A DNA stretch of 64,000 nt, taken from positions 744,001 to 808,000 of the forward strand of contig NW_024881563.1 in assembly GCF_019059575.1 (NCBI RefSeq), written 5' to 3'. Below are positions 22,145 through 32,799 of this stretch, piece by piece. How positions within the stretch are numbered: position 1 is the first letter of the stretch; every line of letters starts with the position of its first letter. The notes under the pieces are model-generated. The model saw only the letters and a list, made by a program, of their open reading frames with translations. It searched no databases and was not told the DNA's origin. Both the position numbers and the translations under genes were made by a program. Source of the stretch: Amphibalanus amphitrite. Its lineage: Eukaryota > Arthropoda > Thecostraca > Balanomorpha > Balanidae.

Positions 22145-22500
22145 CCTACACTACCCTACCCTACACTACCCTACCCTACCCTACCCTACTCTACCCTACC
22201 CTACCCTACCCCTACCCTACCCTACCCTACCCTACCCCTACACTACCCTACCCTACCCTACCCCTACCCTACCCCTACCCTATCCTACCCTACCCTACCC
22301 TACCCTACCATACCTTACCCTACCCTACCCTTACACTACCCTACCCTTACACTACCCCACCCTACCCTACCCTACCCCTACCCCTACCCCTACACTACCC
22401 TAACCTACCCTACCCTACCCTACCCTACCCTACCCTACCCCTACACTACCCTACCCTACCCTACCCTACACTACACTACACTACACTACACTACACTACC
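22145..22500 (+). repeat. (CCCTA)n pentamer array
   Basis: About 70 imperfect CCCTA units with acact and cccct variants. It directly adjoins Helentron-like text beginning ccaccgaaagtccaag, the same junction as at 51112 and 49712. Confidence 0.97.
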
Positions 22501-22693
22501 ACCGAAAGTCCAAGTTTCAGCTAAATCGGCCCAGAAACGGCTGAGATATTGCAAAAACAAATTAATTGTATTTACTGGCGAATCCCCTTGGCGAGCGGTG
22601 CCTTGTGTCGGCCTTTGTTGTCAAAGGTCAATGACCTGCCGGCTCTGATGCTTTTCACTCAGTTTTGCAAGCGAACAACTGAGCCTCCACGTG
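22501..22693 (-). mobile_element. Helentron-like fragment, part 1
   Basis: Text aagtccaagtttcagctaaa, gcgagcggtgccttgtgtcg and ctgagcct is shared with 49730-49910 and 51650-51790. It stops at gagcctccacg and resumes at 26060 (taagcacg), so a 3.4-kb insertion splits it. Confidence 0.75.
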
Positions 22694-23659
22694 TCTCCAC
22701 GTGTAAACATTTTCGGTTTTTACGCGTTTTAGCAAACGAGAGTTTGGCGCTTTTTTCGCTTTTTAACAGACGCTTTTGCGAGTTTTGCGAGTTTTTCGCT
22801 TTTTACGGTTTTTGTTTGTCAGTCTTTCAGAACAATTACAATTTCAGAACAATTTCAATTTCAGAGAAAGAACATCTTTCTCCGCCCTTCGTGCGCTGTA
22901 TGCCGTGGCCCTCTTGTCCCACAGGGTAGGTATCTGGCGCACGGCTTCTATTAACCCCTCGATTTTCGCTGTAAAGATAGTTATTGGAGTATCATCACGT
23001 TACCCTATTGTTATCACCGCTATGACATCAGTTAATTATCAATTATCTGAAATGATCTGATATCGTTATATCTGTTATCCATAGACTCACTATGTAACTA
23101 TTTGACATCCACATCGTTGGAATAGCAACAGAAGTTATTGGTATGGTTGTCTGAGTACTTACCATGATCATTGGCTTAATCAAATTGCGTTTCATCGCTT
23201 TCCACACTTTCCATTGCATCCATTTCACCGTAAAATGGTATTAATAGCAGAAGGATTACCTTTTCAGCCTTGTCAAAAACCGGAAAACTTTCATTCGATC
23301 CAAATGTTTGGATAAAATCGCGCGTTTTACACTGGCGGATCCAGGGGGGGGGGGGCACGGGGGCCATGGCCCCCCCCCCAAAGGCCTAAAGTGGCCTGTT
23401 TGGCCCCCCCCCCAAAAACGCCAGAAAAATTGCTAAGAAAATATACCTTGATGGAGGTTTTTAGCCACTTGGTGAAGTAAAGCTTTCCACAGCATAATAT
23501 GGAAGCAATATAGTAGCAGTGAGGGTCAGTCAAAAGTTGCGCGAGCGGAGTCGACCTTAAAAAAAGACTGTTGTTGGCACGTGTTTATGGCGCGGCAGCT
23601 GGTAGTTGGCGGTGTTTCGCGTGGTGTGGCATCACTGGCGGATCTGGGGGGGGGGGGGG

Positions 23660-24600
23660 CACGGGAGCCTGAGGTGCCCCTGACAGGCCCGTGGTGCCCT
23701 TGCTAGGCCTGTGGTGCCCCTGGACCCTGGCAGGCCTGTGGTACAGTCCACAGCAGAAGTAATGTGGGGTTTCAGTCATGGGTATGTTCTGCTTCTGAAG
23801 CTTAGGAACGATTAGCCAGACTACAATGAAACTTTGAATGTAGCTTATATGTATCGTCACCCTTGCAGCTGCAACTTTAGCTATTGACATCTTCTTTTCA
23901 ATCACTTCGCATTAAACAATCGCCAGTCAAAGCCAACCGTTGAGTTTGGTAAAACCCTACATTACTTTAGCGGTGGGCTGTACCTCTGGCGGGCCTAGGG
24001 TGCCCCTGCTAGGCTGCTGATGCCCCTGGGACCTGACAGGACTGTGGTGCCCCTGACAAGCCTAAAGTGCCCCCAACAGGCCCGTGATGCCCCCGACAGG
24101 CCCAAGGTGCCCCTGCGTGATGTCGTGATGCCTGCGAGGCCGGTGGTGCCCCTGCGAGGCCGGTGGGGCCCCTGACAGGCCCATGGTGCCCCTGCTAGAC
24201 CGGTGGTGCCCCTGCTAGGCCGCTGGTGCCCCTGCTAGGCCGCTGGTGCCCCTGGGCCCTGACAGGACTGTGGTGCCCCTGACAGGCCCAAGGTGCCCCT
24301 GCAAGGCCGGTGGTGCCCCTGTAAGGCCGGTGGTGCCCCTGTAAGGCCTGTGGTACCCCTGCTAGGCCTCTGGTGTCCCTGACAGGCCCATGGTGCCCTT
24401 GCGAGGCCGGCGGCGCCCCTGGCAGATCTCTGGTGTCCCTGACAGACCTGGGGTGCCCCTGACAAGCCTGTGGGGCCCCTCACAGGCCCGTGGTGCCCTT
24501 GCTAGGCCTGTGGTGCCCCTGGCGGGCTGGTGGTGCCCCTACTAGGCCGGTGGTGCCCCTGACAGGCCTGTGGTGCCCCCGGGCACCAAGGGGGTCATGA
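23660..24600 (+). repeat. Minisatellite of about 20-21 bp
   Basis: Units such as tggtgcccctgctaggccgg and ctgacaggcctgtggtgccc repeat some 30 times with substitutions, interrupted at 23741-23983 by a MITE. GC-rich, and read as a protein it gives only low-complexity repeats. Confidence 0.95.
23741..23983 (-). mobile_element. 243-bp MITE, copy 1
   Basis: Its ends gtacagtccacagcagaagt and the mirrored agcggtgggctgtac are imperfect inverted repeats about 30 bp long. It splits the 21-bp minisatellite. The second copy at 26075-26317 has the same length in the opposite orientation. The GTAC at both ends may be target or element. Confidence 0.88.
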
Positions 24601-25092
24601 CCCATGTGGCCCCCCTTGGATCTGCCACTGATGCATAATATATTGATTTGTAAAGGCGTTATGGCTTATGCAATATGCAATTGCAGGCACTTGGTATCCC
24701 TCACTTATCCCTCATTGGGGCTCTGGCGGGCTCCTGAGGGCCCACGTCTATCTCCGGGAGCCCATATAGACAGGCTCCTTTGGGTCCTTTCAGTACACTA
24801 TAGCATAAGAGGTCTCCATGCGAGTCCTATGCATACATCTGAGGGCGTACCCTGATGTCTGAGGTACCCAACTGCAGCTCCAATGGTCTCTTCTTACACT
24901 GGCGGATCCAGGGAGGGGGCATTTAGGGCCATGCCCCCTTCCCAGAGGCCTAAAGTGGCCCGTTTTCCCCCTCCCCCAAACGATAATGAAACATAGTTCA
25001 ATCAGGGCGTGGCCCAGGAGCCGAGTTAGACAGGGCTGTTTTACCACCTCCGGCCCGCAAAGGGACCCAAGCACTGACTCGAAGCGGGTTAA

Positions 25093-25565
25093 AGAGACCC
25101 TCCCACCTTCAAAAAAGTTAATGAATTGGCATGAAAGTGATGTCGCTAGGTTCAGAAAGGGCGAAAACGAATATCTACCAAATTTTATCGAAAAATATTC
25201 ACCGGTTTTCAAGAGATTAGACTTTTATTTTTGTTTACTTTTTGGGATATCCGCTGCTGTTCCTAGCGACTTTATTTGAAAGTGCGGCATTTGTTGCGCG
25301 CAAAGCAGCCTATACCACCGCATGCTACCAAACGTTTTAGTAAAATATTAAAAAATCATTAGATCTCCGCTGACGTCACACATTCAGAGGGGTATCCAAA
25401 AGCATTAGCCCCTCTGAATCAAAATGCTGCAATTTTGAAATTCAATATTTCCGATTTAAGGCATTTCTCGATGTTGTGAGTGCGTGCCGAAACCGGTAAT
25501 TGTGAGCCAGGGACCCCATTTTGGCTATCTCAGCTCAAATCTAATGTTAAGGTGGGAGGGTCCCT
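25093..25565. mobile_element. TTAA-flanked short copy of the 7169-10387 family
   Basis: TTAA at 25089-25092 and 25566-25569. Left end agagaccctcccaccttcaa matches the right end at 10387, and the right end aaggtgggagggtccct matches the left end at 7169, including a gagatagccaa / ttggctatctc block. It is therefore an inverted, internally shorter relative. Confidence 0.82.
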
Positions 25566-26059
25566 TTAACTGGTCGATAAAAACAATGGTAAGTGTTTAC
25601 AAAGTAATATAAAGGCATGGGTCGGGTGGGCTACCATTTATATATTTTTCTTTTTAGTTAAAAAAAAATCATAGTGTCAGGGCTGTGACGAAAAATAAGT
25701 GGCCTAAATCCGATGAGAAAACAGGATTTGGGGGTACCCTAGGTTTGGCTCCTGCATGAGTTGGCCCCCCCCCCCCCAAACGCAAGCCTGGATCCGCCAG
25801 TGGCGTTTTACAAATGAGAGTTTTGCGTTTTTTAAAGGTTTTACGAGTTTTGCATGACACAACCTGACGCGTTTTACGAGTTTTGCAGTTTTTTGATTTT
25901 ATGAAGCCACGCGTTTTTCGATTTTTGACAAATCTTCCGCCGTGGAGATGGCACCGTGTAATTTAATGGTACAGATCAACGCGGATCATGAAAAACTCGC
26001 AAAACATCAAAAAAGCGTTAAAACGTCATTAAAAACGCGCAAAACATGTACCGTGGAGA

Positions 26060-26527
26060 ACGACCTTTAAGCACGTACAGCCCACCGCTAAAGTAATGTA
26101 GGGTTTTACCAATCTCAACGGTTGGCTTTGACTGGCGATTGTTTAATGCGGAGTGATCGAAAAGAAGATGTCAGTAGCTGAAGTTGCAGCTGCAAGGGTG
26201 ACGATACATATAAGCTACATTCAAAGTTTCATTGTAGTCTGGTAAATCGTTCCTAAGCTTCAGAAGCAGAACATACCCATGACTGAAACCCCACATTACT
26301 TCTGCTGTGGACTGTACGTTCTACTCGGCGCCGGTCGCGGCCCCATCACGTGCACACCGCAGAACCTACACCCTCGAAAATTTAATACGCCAAATGAGTG
26401 CACGCGCTCGGCTTGGCATGGAAATTTCAGCCCCGTAGCGCTTACCGTTTCCGAGCAATAGCCCGTTTTTGCCAATTCTAATGCTAACCCTATGGCGCAC
26501 ATGAGCACGCGCCACGGGCGCACCCCC
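26060..26527 (-). mobile_element. Helentron-like fragment, part 2
   Basis: Continues the Helentron interrupted at 22693: aagcacg, then after the MITE tctactcggcgccggtcgcg, aatttaatacgcc and gagcaatagcccgtttttgc, matching 49910-50120 and 51800-52010. It ends at cccccgggg where the foldback element starts. Confidence 0.75.
26075..26317 (+). mobile_element. 243-bp MITE, copy 2
   Basis: Inverted copy of 23741-23983, starting gtacagcccaccgctaaagt and ending gctgtggactgtac. It interrupts the Helentron text between aagcacg and tctactcgg. Confidence 0.88.
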
Positions 26528-27634
26528 GGGGCGTTCCACGACAAATCGACAAGTGCCCTGCACCCTCATATTTTATTTTTTGCTTAGAATTGGTCTAATG
26601 GGTTGTGATGGGCGGAGAAGCCAGCTGTGGCAAGGATTTTTTTTCTTCGAACAACGGTTTCCGAGATATAGCCTCGGGCAATTCTTGGAGTTTGCGCTGC
26701 AGCCCTATGTTTGGCGGCCTATAACTCAGAAACTATTGGTTTTTTACGATAAAAACTTTATATGGTTCAACTCGCAATCAACCAACAAACATTTTGGCTA
26801 TCTCGGATTTCAATTTTTGAAAATTTTGATCACGTGACCTTTTGTCCTATTTTTCGAAGAGTGACCTTGATATTTTCCCCGCTGAAAGTTGCAATTTTAT
26901 CTGATGACGATTAAAGCCTTATCAATTGTCATTCATATGCGATAATAAAAAGAGTGGTTATCGCCCTGCGTTGACCTCAGGTCAGGTCATTTTTATGTCC
27001 TGTCCATTATTGCGAGCGGGAGCGACAGCGAGATCTCGAGAATAAAGCAAGATAGCGACAAGCGGTAAACGGTAAAGGGTACACACGGATAAGGTCTATA
27101 ATTTTTACTGAGGTCATTTTCAGGTCAGGTCAAAGATGACGTCACAGGAGCTAAAAGGAAGTCAAAATAGCGGCACTATACATTTATATCAAGTTTTTCT
27201 CGAATAACTTTCAAGGTATCCCAGCTACGAACAAACTAATAGCACCATCGTGATCCTCTCGTCGATCCGCATCGAAACATATGTATGTTGACCTCGAAAG
27301 GTCGAAAGGTCAAAAGTTGACCTTAGGTCACGTGATCTAAGGCGATAACCACTTTTTTTATTATCGCATATGAATGAAAATCAATAAGGCTTTAATCGTC
27401 ATCAGACAAATTTGCAACTTTCAGTGGGGAAAATATCAAGGTCACTCTTCGAAAAATAGGACAAAAGGTCACGTGATCAAAATTTTCAAAAATTGAAAAT
27501 CCGAGATAGCCAAAATGTTTGTTGGTTGATTGTGAGTTGAACCATATTAAGTTTTTATCGTAAAAAACCAATAGTTTCTGAGTTATAGGCCGCCAAACAT
27601 AGGGCTGCAGCGCGAACTCCAGGAATTGCCCGAG

Positions 27635-28474
27635 CCCGAGACTCAGATCGGAGAACCACCTCAGATCGAGTTTATGGGTCAAACACTTCCTCTGTCAAGC
27701 ACAGTGAAGAACTTAGGAGTTGTCATGGACTCTGAACTTTCTTGGGAATCACATATCAACACCATCATCAACCGCTGTTTCGGCATTCTTATCGGTCTCA
27801 TGCACATCAGACATATCATTCCACACTGTTTTACCTCGCCTTGTCGATTCTCTCGTTTTCTCACACATACGTTACTGTGCGCCCGTCTTCGGTAGCGCCA
27901 ATCGCACGGCCATAGCCAGGCTGCAGAAGGTCTTCAACTTTTCAGCCCGAGTTATTTCCGGGAGACGGAAATTCGAGCACATTTCTGATGTGCTCGAGGA
28001 ACTTGCGTGGCTGCCTGCTGCTGATTTTATAGCACATGCCGACCTGTCACTGATCCATAGCATTCTTACATCTGGAAAGCCTCATCTTTTACGCTCTTAT
28101 CTCTCTTACAACCACGAACACGTATGTCGGGATACTAGACAATCACACCTATTAGCTCTGTCACGTGTAAGAAACAACCATGGCAAGCGTCGATTTACGT
28201 ACCGTGCTGCGTCCCTGTACAACCGAACAGCGTTGAACAATGGCTTTGCTGGCCTTAGTAAGTCAGTGTTCAAGTCCAAGATCAGGAACGTGCTGCGACT
28301 GAGTGGTACCGTCGGGTAGGATATTTACCTACTGTCATTGTCATTGTATCGCGCTACTGTGATCTTAGTTTACTTGTCATCTTCATGTGTTTCGTACTGT
28401 TATGACGATGATCGGAGAAAAGCCCTGCCTTATAGTGGATCGATCTGATAATGTTTAATAAATAAATAAATAAA
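27635..28474 (+). mobile_element. 5'-truncated LINE inserted in the foldback arm
   Basis: The text unique to the right arm begins cccgagactcagatcgg and ends with aataaataaataaataaa, a simple TAAA tail. Comparing the intact left arm gives the empty site (gaattgcccgaggctatatc), so both breakpoints are defined. A cccgag repeat at the 5' junction may be a short duplication. Confidence 0.88.
27640..28319 (+). pseudogene. LINE reverse transcriptase, C-terminal region
   Basis: Two overlapping frames give one protein with a frameshift near 27830. The first reads FMGQTLPLSSTVKNLGVVMD, the region after the RT catalytic core (strand with NLGVxxD typical of LINE RTs). The second reads VFSHIRYCAPVFGSANRTAI, ARLQKVFNFSARVISGRRKF, then FTYRAASLYNRTALNN and a basic tail ending RLSGTVG. 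These are the thumb and C-terminal patterns of CR1/Jockey-like LINE proteins. The catalytic FADD box and the endonuclease are absent through 5' truncation, so it is inactive. Confidence 0.88.
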
Positions 28475-28643
28475 CTATATCTCGGAAACCGTTGTTCGAA
28501 GAAAAAAAAATCCTTGCCACAGCTGGCTTCCCCGCCCATCACAACCCCTTACACCAGTTTTCAACGAAGAATAAAATATGAGGGTGCAAATTTAATTTTT
28601 TATTTGTCGATTTGTCGTGGAACGCCCCCCCCCCCCGTGGTAT

Positions 28644-28776
28644 TAAAATTGGTTACACATGTGTTTCGGGAATAATTCCTTGATCACACCATGTAAAAGT
28701 AGCTATATCCAAATACAATCGAGGTTGAACGTGTGATTAAGGGATTATTCCCGAAACACATGTGTAACCAATTTTA
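28644..28776. mobile_element. 133-bp hairpin MITE
   Basis: Arms taaaattggttacacatgtg...(28644-28689) and the mirrored cacatgtgtaaccaatttta (ending 28776) are almost perfect inverted repeats of about 46 bp around a 40-bp centre. Target duplication not evident. Confidence 0.88.
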
Positions 28777-28837
28777 AAATATATAAAAAAACAACACGTT
28801 CCCTTTGCCTTTCCCATTTTGATTGATATTTGATACG

Positions 28838-29080
28838 TGAAGGAGAATATGTGGGACACGGAGCTAGGTCGCCTGAAAAGACGAAATGTAACGGATTGCT
28901 GAGCAAAAAAAAAAAAATCATCGGGTAAACAAAATAAGCACGTGAAAGTAGTCACAGGTAATCGGGTATAACAAGTTGCTCTCATTGCATCCGTGTTTCG
29001 TTTACTCATTCGTTTTTATGTGCACTGACGCCTCGCAGTAAAAACTTCTTTGCCTCTTCGCTTTTGCGCCCCCCCCCCCA
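28838..29080 (+). repeat. Dispersed repeat, copy 1
   Basis: Shares aaggagaatatgtgggacac, gtaatcgggtat and gtgcactgacgcctcgcagt with 33890-34215 at roughly 85% by eye. Both copies run into poly-C. Probably a terminal region of one element family; type unknown. Confidence 0.8.
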
Positions 29081-29089
29081 GAAGTGGCA

Positions 29090-29537
29090 TTGTTACCCTG
29101 ACTGGGGGGGGGGGCAGGACGGTGACGGGGTTTGCCCCCCCCCCCCCAGTTAACATGTTAGACGAGGCCTTGAATTTAACGACTTATTTCCGTTTATCTG
29201 TAAGAATCTTGCTCCCGTTATGGCTATATCGGAGCCATCAGCTTATTTGTATGCGCTTCTGCTCCTCTGGTTCGTGCAAGGTAGAGTTAGAACGTTGATA
29301 TCAAATATTTTTTGAGAATAATCGAGGGAAATGGACAATTTATGCCCTCAATGACCTGAATATTGACTAAGAAATATTGAAAATGACTAAGAATTAGTCT
29401 TTGACTAATTCTTAGTCATTGAAATGACTAAGAATATTGACTAAGAAACTAAGAATTGCTAAGAAATATCTTAGCAATTTATTACGCGAGCGAATTCGAG
29501 AACGAGCAGCAAAGGCGGCCTTCTCTATACAAGTAGG
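29090..29537. other. Unassigned intronic sequence with poly-G/C and small dyads
   Basis: Poly-G/C runs at 29106-29148 and short dyads of actaagaatt / aattcttagt at 29375-29460. No gene was recognised. Confidence 0.4.
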
Positions 29538-29541
29538 TATA

Positions 29542-29773
29542 CCGTAAAGTGGGGCTATTTGAGACAGTGGGGCTATTTGAGACAGTATTTAAAATCGCTA
29601 TAAAATGAAGGTCGTTTATTTTTTATATGAAATTTTTGCTAAGGAAGGTGTAAAATCGAGCAGTAAACCACCAGAGCAAAAATTAAGCATAAATTTCAAA
29701 CGGTTTTTATTCTATAACAATTTTAAATACTGTCTCAAATAGCCCCACTGTCTCAAATAGCCCCACCTTACGG
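29542..29773. mobile_element. TA-flanked MITE with duplicated ggggctatttgagacagt ends
   Basis: Inverted repeats of about 55 bp. Each contains ggggctatttgagacagt twice and starts CCGTAARGTGGGG. TA at 29540-29541 and 29774-29775. Total 232 bp. Consistent with a Tc1/mariner/pogo-type MITE. Confidence 0.88.
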
Positions 29774-30778
29774 TACCTACTATACCATCTTTTTTGCAGA
29801 GGGGTGAGTCAAGGCAAAAGTGGGCCCTGAAACGGAATTTGGGACCATGCACAGTGCTCGTGCTTACTCGCAAAGTTAAGGAGCCCATTCCGATCTCTGT
29901 CAGGCACATCAGCCTCTGTACTCTAAAGTCTGTTGCCCAACTGATAGCTGAGGCTTCTTGCCAGCCTTTGAGAGCCCCACGTAGGCTCCTGACGGAGAAG
30001 GGCCACGATAACCTTTTTGGGCATCACGCCGATCTCTGAGAGCCTATGCCAGAATGTAAGGACCCTACAGGACCTTGCACCACTCTCCGACGACCCTACA
30101 CGTGGTATCTGAGGTCCCACGTAGGGGAGACCCGGGAGGTATGGGCCGTTTTTGTGAAAAGGCAATTTTCTTCCAGTGGGCAGTGGCTAGACCCGGTTTT
30201 TCACTCTGTGCACGTGAAATTGCCTCTCGCCTGCAAAGTGTGCCTGATATTAGGCATCTGGGATCAAGTATTTAGTATCGAGATAACTTTCAATATTATT
30301 GTGCTTTTTCGATCCATCAAAATACACGGGGAGGTATGGGCCATGGCACGGGAGGTATGGGCCGGTGCCATGGTTCATATTCTTTTCTCGACAACGAGAA
30401 CAATACTCGTAGCTGGTATCTACCTTGATCTCTCTTAGAGCCCAGGAACCGCATAAGCGGCCAACAGCTTACTTCATGGAGGTCTCTTGGGCACATATGT
30501 ATTTTGGTAAACTCAACCATGCACCATGAAATAAGATAGGTAATATTTTTTGGTCGAATGAAATTTGAAGTTAAATTTTCAACCTTGCGTGACAAAAATA
30601 AAACTTATTGAAGATGACAATCAATGAAAGCATCTTTTTACTGAATCAGGATCAACGGGGGTGGGTGGCCCGAACCTCACGGTTAAGACGCTAGAATTTG
30701 GTAGCATCTCAGCTCATAATCTTGCAAGAATGCTTCAAATTTGTCTACCCAGTCTTAATTTGCATGCTTTAAACTTCA

Positions 30779-32485
30779 CCCGCGAGTTGCTGGGGGGGGG
30801 GGGGGCGTTAAACGCCCCCACTTTTTTCGCCGGGCCATAGCATAAAAACGGCGCGCCGCAGGCACGCCAACTTTTGGGTACCTGTAGGGAATTAATTGAA
30901 GGTTATTGTGACAAAGTTTCAAAAAAATTGGTCGGAATTTTTTTTAGATATCGAGGTTTTAGTGACGTCATGATTTCTGAGTTTTCGACCAAAAACGGCA
31001 TATGTTCAAAAAATCATATAAAGTCACAAAATAGACATACAGACATGCTGTAAACGCCATTAGACTGCCAATACCATGAACAATCAAATGGCTATCTTCG
31101 ATTATTGATTATCGTTCCGCATTTTCCAACATCTTGAACTGAATCTTGGCAATTGTTCGTGACTACTTCACGACCTGGGCCTCGTTTCATAAAGCTCTGC
31201 CGTAACTTACACCTTTCCGTAATTCACACCCTTTCAAACTACGGAGCGCAAATGAAGCCGTTTCACAAAGCCACAACTGGAATTGTTTACACCTCCGTAA
31301 CTAAGCACATTTGCGTAGTTACCGTAATTTATCAAGCGTCCTACAAATTACAATTTCATGTCAACACTTTCTTTTTTTTTTACGATAAATTATAAAACAA
31401 TTATGTTTAATTCAAATCTTAAAAATTATTTATGAAAAAACAAAATTGATATTGAAAACCATCCTTTATTAAATCAATATATTGAAAACAGCAGAAAGCC
31501 AGCTAAGCAGAAGTGCCTAACTACGAAAGTGGCGCGGCGCGGCGAATAAACAAAATTCCGATAGTGGCCACAAAAAGCGACTGGTACAGAAGATTTGCAG
31601 TTTCTTTTTCTCATTTTGGCTTTTCTTTCTTCCTCACTGGGCTCAATATTATAAAATATATTAAAAATTAGCTTCGAATCTTCACATTAATTCAAATTCA
31701 CGCAACATTTTTGTGCGTAGTTTACTCCACTGATATCAAGAACTTGATAAAATATTTGGCGTTAATTACGTCGTTTTATGAAACCCAACTGGCATCAATT
31801 GGTCCGGAATCGAGCATTTGCCGTAAATGAAGCTCCGTAATTTCGATGGCGTGAATTACTCCGGTCTCCGGCTTTATGAAACCGAATTGGCATCAAATAC
31901 GCCAAATCTGGCATAATTAACGCAACGCCGTAAGTAATTCCTTTTATGAAACGAGGCCCATGATACATGCATTTCTTAAATTTAACTTTTTGAGCCAAAC
32001 ACGTACAAATATGATAAAATGAATGTCACCATCGTGTTCTACGCCCCAAATTACCCATAAAACATGTGTCACAGGCTGCGAATATCAGTTTTGATTTTCA
32101 GGGATATGTGCCTACCCGGTTGACCTGACCTTGACCCTGACCTATGCTTGACTGACCCCTACATGGAACTGACACTCTTGTAGGCCTTACATGATGGATT
32201 GTGCACCGTTTTGACAGAGTTAATGACGAGAGGCGCCCATTGCGAAGTCCTGAAGTCCATGCTACTGAAAGCCCGATTTCAGGTGTTTGACCTGACCTTG
32301 ACCCGACCTGTGACCTCAAAATTCAACTTTAAAGTACTCATCTGAAGCGTCTCGTCCCGTTCTTTCGTTTGCCGCCTCGTGCGTTTCGCTGCGCCTATTG
32401 GTTCTCGAGTTATCGGCTGGGGGCGTTTAACGCCCCCCCCCCCCCAGCAAACGGTGGGTGGCGGAATACCCCAGCAACTGCCGGG
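30779..32485 (+). mobile_element. TTAA-type poly-G/AGGTCA element nested in the TA element
   Basis: Ends CCCGCGAGTTGCTGGGGG and the mirrored CAGCAACTGCCGGG. The right flank is TTAA (32486-32489) and the left flank is TTCA (30775-30778), a one-base variant. The relative at 61.6-62.5 kb lacks it. A second copy in inverted orientation is 37905-38779. It contains gttaaacgcccc hairpin text near the left end, with the poly-C mirror on the right, and ggtca-rich parts (32100-32320). Confidence 0.88.
31176..31960. mobile_element. 785-bp MITE with TGGGCCTCGTTTCATAAA ends
   Basis: The terminal inverted repeats TGGGCCTCGTTTCATAAA are perfect for 18 bp. The related element at 37905-38779 has the uninterrupted sequence (tgactacttcacgaccatga on the reverse strand), so the insertion boundaries are defined. 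Internal copies of tttatgaaac occur at 31775 and 31875. No protein. Confidence 0.92.
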
Positions 32486-32799
32486 TTAATGTTAGCATTG
32501 GTCTGACAGATCATGAAACGAGTCTGGATCAAATTTATCACAAATTTTATTTATGTACAGTATTTTACTCGAAGAGGGCAAAAACGCTTTATCGCCGCTC
32601 ATTGCCAAAGAAGACTGAGGAAGATTTTGAACATCACGTGGGTTGTATAACGGAATGGCTGCTACCAGTTTACGCGGTCAAATGTGTAAAAATATGCAAC
32701 ATTTCTTCAAAACTGCGATGGCCCTTACCTCCAGGGGGCCCATACCTCCCTGGTCTCCCCTACCTGGATTATTGAGTGGCCCAAACCACCAGCCCTGTG

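Larger units (their letters stand above)
23633..24630. mobile_element. Inner hAT-like element filled by minisatellite
   Basis: Left end CACTGGCGGATCTGGGG and right end cttggatctgccactg form imperfect inverted repeats of the same family as the outer element. No matching 8-bp target duplication is visible, so the pairing is tentative. A further left end, CACTGGCGGATCCAGGG, begins at 24896. Confidence 0.5.
23330..25802. mobile_element. hAT-like element with 8-bp target duplication
   Basis: Perfect 13-bp termini CACTGGCGGATCC and GGATCCGCCAGTG are flanked on both sides by GCGTTTTA (23322-23329 and 25803-25810). An 8-bp duplication is diagnostic of hAT-type insertion. Poly-G follows the left end and poly-C precedes the right end. 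The interior holds related ends at 23633, 24630 and 24896, a 21-bp minisatellite, a MITE and a TTAA element, but no transposase. Confidence 0.88.
22694..26059. mobile_element. GTTTT-rich element inserted in a Helentron
   Basis: The ends TCTCCACGTGTAAACATTTT and rc TCTCCACGGTACATGTTTT are imperfect inverted repeats. Both subterminal regions are built from gcgagttttgcg / cgcgttttacgag text, mirrored on the right as aaaacgcgcaaaac. It interrupts the Helentron between gagcct and aagcacg. It contains the hAT element 23330-25802. Superfamily unknown. Confidence 0.6.
26528..28636. mobile_element. Long foldback element
   Basis: The arms 26528-26965 and 27341-28636 are inverted copies (for example gcgttccacgacaaatcgac and its mirror ending at 28627; tctgatgacgattaaagcc and its mirror near 27395). 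The right arm is longer because a LINE of about 840 bp sits at 27635-28474. The centre is ggtca-rich and matches, inverted, 12500-12930. Arms are about 440 bp with modest divergence. No transposase. Confidence 0.88.
30124..32760 (+). mobile_element. TA-flanked element with GGGGAGACCCGGGAGG ends, carrying nested insertions
   Basis: Left end GGGGAGACCCGGGAGGTATG after TA (30122-30123); right end cccatacctccctggtctcc followed by TA (32761-32762). A shorter relative in the opposite orientation is 61565-62487 (923 bp), which gives the empty-site form. Removing the TTAA element 30779-32485 leaves a comparable length. No protein was recognised. Confidence 0.88.

Noticed and set aside
22145..22500. 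Interstitial telomere or chromosome end
   Set aside because: The TAGGG pentamer is internal to Helentron-like elements at a fixed position and on both strands; it is not the arthropod TTAGG repeat, so no telomere is implied.
24235..24483. Gly/Ala/Pro-rich frames across the 21-bp minisatellite
   Set aside because: A 21-bp unit is a multiple of three and gives a repetitive peptide in every frame; this reflects the repeat, not a gene.
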